A DNA stretch of 64,000 nt from Cellulomonas sp. NS3 (GTDB taxonomy: Bacteria > Actinomycetota > Actinomycetes > Actinomycetales > Cellulomonadaceae), in the NCBI RefSeq assembly GCF_024757985.1, contig NZ_CP103289.1:930001-994000 (forward strand). Reading direction: 5' to 3'. The notes beneath the pieces are model-generated. The model was not told where the DNA came from. It searched no databases and saw only the letters and a program-made list of their open reading frames with translations. Positions 61,132 to 64,000 of this stretch are shown in pieces (the stretch's first letter is position 1; the number at the start of each line of letters is the position of its first letter). Both the position numbers and the translations under genes were made by a program.

Positions 61132-62500
61132 TGATCGGCCTCTCTTCCGGGTACCGGATGACCCGACGACGGCTCCGCAGCGCGAGGGCTGCGGCGAGCG
61201 TCATCGTGCCGGTCCGGCCGATGAACATGAGTGCGACGAGCACGTACTTGCCCGCGTCCGGCAGGTCCGGGGTGATTCCGGTGCTGAGGCCCACGGTCGC
61301 GAACGCGGAGATGACCTCGAACAGGATCCGGTCGAGCGTGAGGCCCGTGATCCCGAGGAGCAGGAGGCTCGCGACGAGCACGATCGTCGCGGAGACGAGG
61401 GAGACCGCGATCGCGACCTGCAGCGCCTCGCGCGGGATGCGCCGGCCGTACGCCTCGACGTCACGGTCGCCGCGCCCCTCGGCGACGATCGCGAGCAGCA
61501 TGACCGCGAGCGTCGTCACCTTGATGCCGCCCGCGGTCGACGCCGAGCCGCCGCCGACGAACATGAGCGCGTCGTTGATGAGCCACGTCCCCTCGTGCAT
61601 CTCGCCGATGTCGACCGTCGAGAACCCGCCCGAGCGCGGCATGACCCCCGCGAACAGCGACGCGAGGATGGTGCCCGGCCAGTCGAGCGGCGCGAAGGTG
61701 CCCTCGTTGCGCCACTCGAACGCGGCGACGAGCACCGAGCCGACGACGACGAGCGCCGCGCTCGTGGTGAGCGTCAGCTTCGAGTGCAGGTTCCACGTGC
61801 TGGGGCGGCGCCACCGGCTGCCGATGTTCAGCAGCACGGGGAAGCCGAGGGAGCCGATGAAGACGCCGACGATGATCGGCAGCAGGACCCACCAGTCGGA
61901 GACGAACGGCTCGAGGCCCTCCGCGGTCGGGATGAAGCCGGCGTTGTTGAAGGCCGAGATCGCGTAGAAGACGCCGTACCAGACCGCGTCCCCGAGGCTC
62001 TCGCCGAGCATGAGGAACCGTGGGACGAGGATCGCGGCGATCGCACCCTCGAGCACGAGCGAGGTGACGATGACCGTCCGGAGCAGCGAGCCGACCTCGC
62101 CCAGACGGGTGGTCTTGGTCTCGGAGGTCACGAGCAGGCGCTGCGTGAGCCCGATCCGGCGGGACACCGCGAGGCCGAGGATGGACGCGAGGGTCATGAC
62201 CCCGAGGGCGCCGATCTGGATGCCCACGAGGATCGTCACGAGCCCCGCGGTGGACCAGTAGGTGCCCGTCGGGACGACGACGAGGCCGGTCACGCACACC
62301 GCCGAGGTGGCCGTGAACAGCGCGTCGACGAACGACGCCCGCTCGCCCGTGGCGGTGGCCCACGGCGCCGAGAGCAGGCCCGCGAAGACGGCGACGACGG
62401 AGGCGAAGACGCCGATCGCGAGGCGCGCGGGGGACTGGCGGGCCAGCCGGTCGACCATCTCGCGACCGGACCAGAACGCTGCCGGGAGGCCCCGAGCCAT
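61124..62500 (-). CDS. Potassium transporter membrane subunit, KtrB/TrkH type
   Basis: 458 residues from ATG 62500 after AGGAGG. Four membrane-pore-membrane repeats; the filter loops are TSAVCVTGLVVVPTG, ISAFNNAGFIPT, MPRSGGFSTVDIG and ISAFATVGLSTGIT, each with the conserved glycine. A GGGSASTAGGIKVTTLAV segment is the usual intramembrane gate loop. Works with the KtrA-type subunit. Confidence 0.95.
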   Translation of the reverse strand: MARGLPAAFWSGREMVDRLARQSPARLAIGVFASVVAVFAGLLSAPWATATGERASFVDALFTATSAVCVTGLVVVPTGTYWSTAGLVTILVGIQIGALGVMTLASILGLAVSRRIGLTQRLLVTSETKTTRLGEVGSLLRTVIVTSLVLEGAIAAILVPRFLMLGESLGDAVWYGVFYAISAFNNAGFIPTAEGLEPFVSDWWVLLPIIVGVFIGSLGFPVLLNIGSRWRRPSTWNLHSKLTLTTSAALVVVGSVLVAAFEWRNEGTFAPLDWPGTILASLFAGVMPRSGGFSTVDIGEMHEGTWLINDALMFVGGGSASTAGGIKVTTLAVMLLAIVAEGRGDRDVEAYGRRIPREALQVAIAVSLVSATIVLVASLLLLGITGLTLDRILFEVISAFATVGLSTGITPDLPDAGKYVLVALMFIGRTGTMTLAAALALRSRRRVIRYPEERPIIG

Positions 62501-62650
62501 CCCACCTCCTGCACCTGCGGCGCGACCTCGCGGTCTCTGGCGCGCGCCGGGACCTCTGACGGGCACCACTCTGACACGGCGAGCGGCGATTCCGGCGCCC
62601 GACGACGTCCGCCCGGCGCGTGCGCGCAGTCACATCACCCGATGACTTGG

Positions 62651-62696
62651 TTGAACGTTCAAGATTACCGGTGCTCCTGCCGATGAGAGGAGCACC
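62651..62696. promoter_or_regulatory. Palindrome and hairpin in the divergent promoter region
   Basis: A perfect 12-base palindrome TTGAACGTTCAA (62651-62662) is followed by a hairpin (GGTGCTCCT, 62670-62678, with AGGAGCACC, 62688-62696). Both lie in the 230-base region between the divergent KtrB and glycosyltransferase genes, 35-80 bases before the latter. Probably control elements; the factor is unknown. Confidence 0.45.
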
Positions 62697-62730
62697 CCCA
62701 CGGACGGGGTCGGGACGGCCACGGACGGTG

Positions 62731-64000
62731 ATGATGGACGAGCAGGGCGGCGTGAGCGTCGTCGACCACCCGGTCGACGCACGGAGCACCGGGGCGCGCG
62801 GCAGGCACGCGCTCGACCCCGCGTCCCGCGTCGGCACCCGCCCCACCACAGCCGCCGTCGACGCGAACCCCGCGCCCTCGGCCCACACCCGCCTCGCCGT
62901 CGCCGCCCACCCCGCACCCGCGGCCGGGCAGCTCCTCGGTCCTGCCGCCGACGACGCGTCGGCCGAGCCCGCGGACGTCCCGTGGCTCCAGCGCATCATC
63001 GGCCTCGTCGTCCTCACGATCGCCCTGTCCGCCGCCGCGCTGCTGTGGGTCACCGTCGGGGCCGGGGTCCCGCTCGAGGAGCACCGCCCCGCCGAGACCA
63101 CGCTGCTCGGCTTCTGGCACGTGCTCTACGCCACCGAGGTGCCGACGGCCCGCGTGCTCGTCGCGGCCGTCGCGTTCGCCGTGCTCGTCGCCGCCGGCGT
63201 CGCGCTGCTCGAGCGGCGGATCGCGAACCGCTCGCGCCGCTCCGCCGATGTCCGCACCGACCCCCTCGCCCCGAAGCTCGTCATGGCGCGCACGCGCGGC
63301 GTCTGGGCGGGCCCCGTCACCGTCACCGTGCTGATCCCGGCGCACGACGAGGAGGCGTCGCTGCCCGCGACCATCGCCTCGCTGCTCACGCAGTCGCACC
63401 GTCCCGAGCGGATCGTCGTCGTCGCCGACAACTGCACCGACGGCACCGTCGAGGTCGCGCGCCGGGCGGGCGTCGAGGTCATCGAGTCGGTCGGCAACAC
63501 CAAGAAGAAGGCCGGGGCCCTCAACCAGGCGCTCCGCCAGGTGCTGCCGGGCCAGGGCGACAACGACCTCGTCATGATCATGGACGCCGACACGAGCCTC
63601 GACGACGGGTTCCTCGAGGTCGCCGTCGCCCGCATGACGAGCGACCGGGCGCTGCTCGCGGTCGGTGGGCTGTTCTACGGCCAGGAGGGCTCCGGGATGC
63701 TCGGGCAGCTCCAGCGCAACGAGTACATCCGGTACGGGCGGGAGATGCGCCGGCGCCGCGGGCGCGTGCTCGTGCTGACCGGGACGGCGTCGCTGTTCCG
63801 TCCCCTCGCGCTGCGCACGGTCGCCGAGAGCCGCGGCGGCGCGCTCCCCGGCCGGCGCGGCGACGTCTACGACACCGCCGCGCTCACCGAGGACAACGAG
63901 CTCACGCTCGCGCTCAAGTCGCTCGGTGCGCTCATGATCTCGCCCGAGCAGTGCACGGTCGTCACCGAGGTCATGCCCACGTGGCGCACGCTCTGGGCGC
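62731..64000 (+). CDS. Family 2 glycosyltransferase, N-terminal part (cut by window edge)
   Basis: From ATG 62731 (or 62734) the frame stays open for 423 codons to the window end. About 85 low-complexity residues precede a membrane helix (IIGLVVLTIALSAAALLWVTV) and a second one near residue 145. The GT2 catalytic domain follows: VTVLIPAHDEEASLPATIASLL, RIVVVADNCTDGTVEVARRAG, DLVMIMDADTSL (the DxD), LTGTASLFRP and ALTEDNELTLALKSLG (the catalytic ED region). Processive polysaccharide synthase type; product unknown. C-terminus outside the window. Confidence 0.9.
   Translation, partial: MMDEQGGVSVVDHPVDARSTGARGRHALDPASRVGTRPTTAAVDANPAPSAHTRLAVAAHPAPAAGQLLGPAADDASAEPADVPWLQRIIGLVVLTIALSAAALLWVTVGAGVPLEEHRPAETTLLGFWHVLYATEVPTARVLVAAVAFAVLVAAGVALLERRIANRSRRSADVRTDPLAPKLVMARTRGVWAGPVTVTVLIPAHDEEASLPATIASLLTQSHRPERIVVVADNCTDGTVEVARRAGVEVIESVGNTKKKAGALNQALRQVLPGQGDNDLVMIMDADTSLDDGFLEVAVARMTSDRALLAVGGLFYGQEGSGMLGQLQRNEYIRYGREMRRRRGRVLVLTGTASLFRPLALRTVAESRGGALPGRRGDVYDTAALTEDNELTLALKSLGALMISPEQCTVVTEVMPTWRTLWA

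Noticed and set aside
61083-62686. Plus-strand open frames over the potassium transporter genes
   Set aside because: They are antisense to KtrA/KtrB-type genes with full sets of motifs and have shadow-like composition.
62596-62730. c-di-AMP (ydaO) riboswitch before the glycosyltransferase gene
   Set aside because: The region is short and the conserved ydaO core sequences are not found; only a simple hairpin is visible.

Overview
The window is very GC-rich DNA whose codons strongly favour G or C at the third position. Gene content points to an actinobacterium of the Cellulomonas type: an Ssd/Tad pilus locus next to an HAD-IB phosphatase and an SftH/MrfA-type helicase, a membrane H+-pyrophosphatase, anaerobic NrdDG, and a large arabinan/arabinose utilisation block. 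The genus is an inference. I found no tRNA, rRNA, transposase, integrase or CRISPR array.

Layout. 0-7 kb: start of a malic enzyme gene (cut by the window edge), a degenerate Fic-fold protein, an HAD-IB phosphatase, then ssd-tadA-tadB-tadC with GTGA overlaps. 7-17.8 kb: an island that splits the tad locus. It carries 11 copies of a ~30-bp palindrome (half-site CATGTACTCAAACGA), and each palindrome-to-palindrome interval holds one gene or one small gene pair, in either orientation. The products are small and mostly unrecognised; several look like immunity proteins (DUF6188-like, Imm26-like, HEAT/LRV solenoids, an S66 carboxypeptidase of the MccF superfamily). There is also a DUF2975/HTH pair and at least two decayed gene fragments. 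Flanking DNA is shared between some palindromes in inverted orientation. This cassette-like array is the most unusual part of the window. 18-19.5 kb: the rest of the tad locus (Flp-like DUF4244 pilin, TadE, Rv3654c-like), followed by the convergent helicase gene.

23-30.7 kb: pxpABC (5-oxoprolinase; pxpB carries an exact 87-bp tandem duplication), nrdDG behind two NrdR-like boxes, a BldG-like STAS protein, a polynucleotide kinase-phosphatase remnant, and a sigma-factor gene apparently fused by deletion to a second truncated gene. 31-39.5 kb: hppA, an EEP-family hydrolase, a methyltransferase, a nuclease-like membrane protein, a two-gene ABC exporter and proC.

39.5-60 kb: arabinose utilisation. 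A LacI-family regulator is followed by araB-araD-araA, a ChvE-GguAB-type importer, a convergent class A beta-lactamase gene, a YtfQRT-YjfF-type furanose importer and a large secreted GH51 arabinofuranosidase. Near-identical LacI-type operators (ATGTGAGCG, then C or T, then TAACAT) overlap the -10 elements of the promoters before araB and before ytfQ, so one regulator probably controls both halves. The secreted enzyme would release arabinofuranose, the importers would take it up, and AraA, AraB and AraD would convert it to xylulose-5-phosphate. 59.4-64 kb: a secreted HAF-repeat protein, a KtrA/KtrB-type potassium uptake pair and the start of a family 2 glycosyltransferase that runs off the window.
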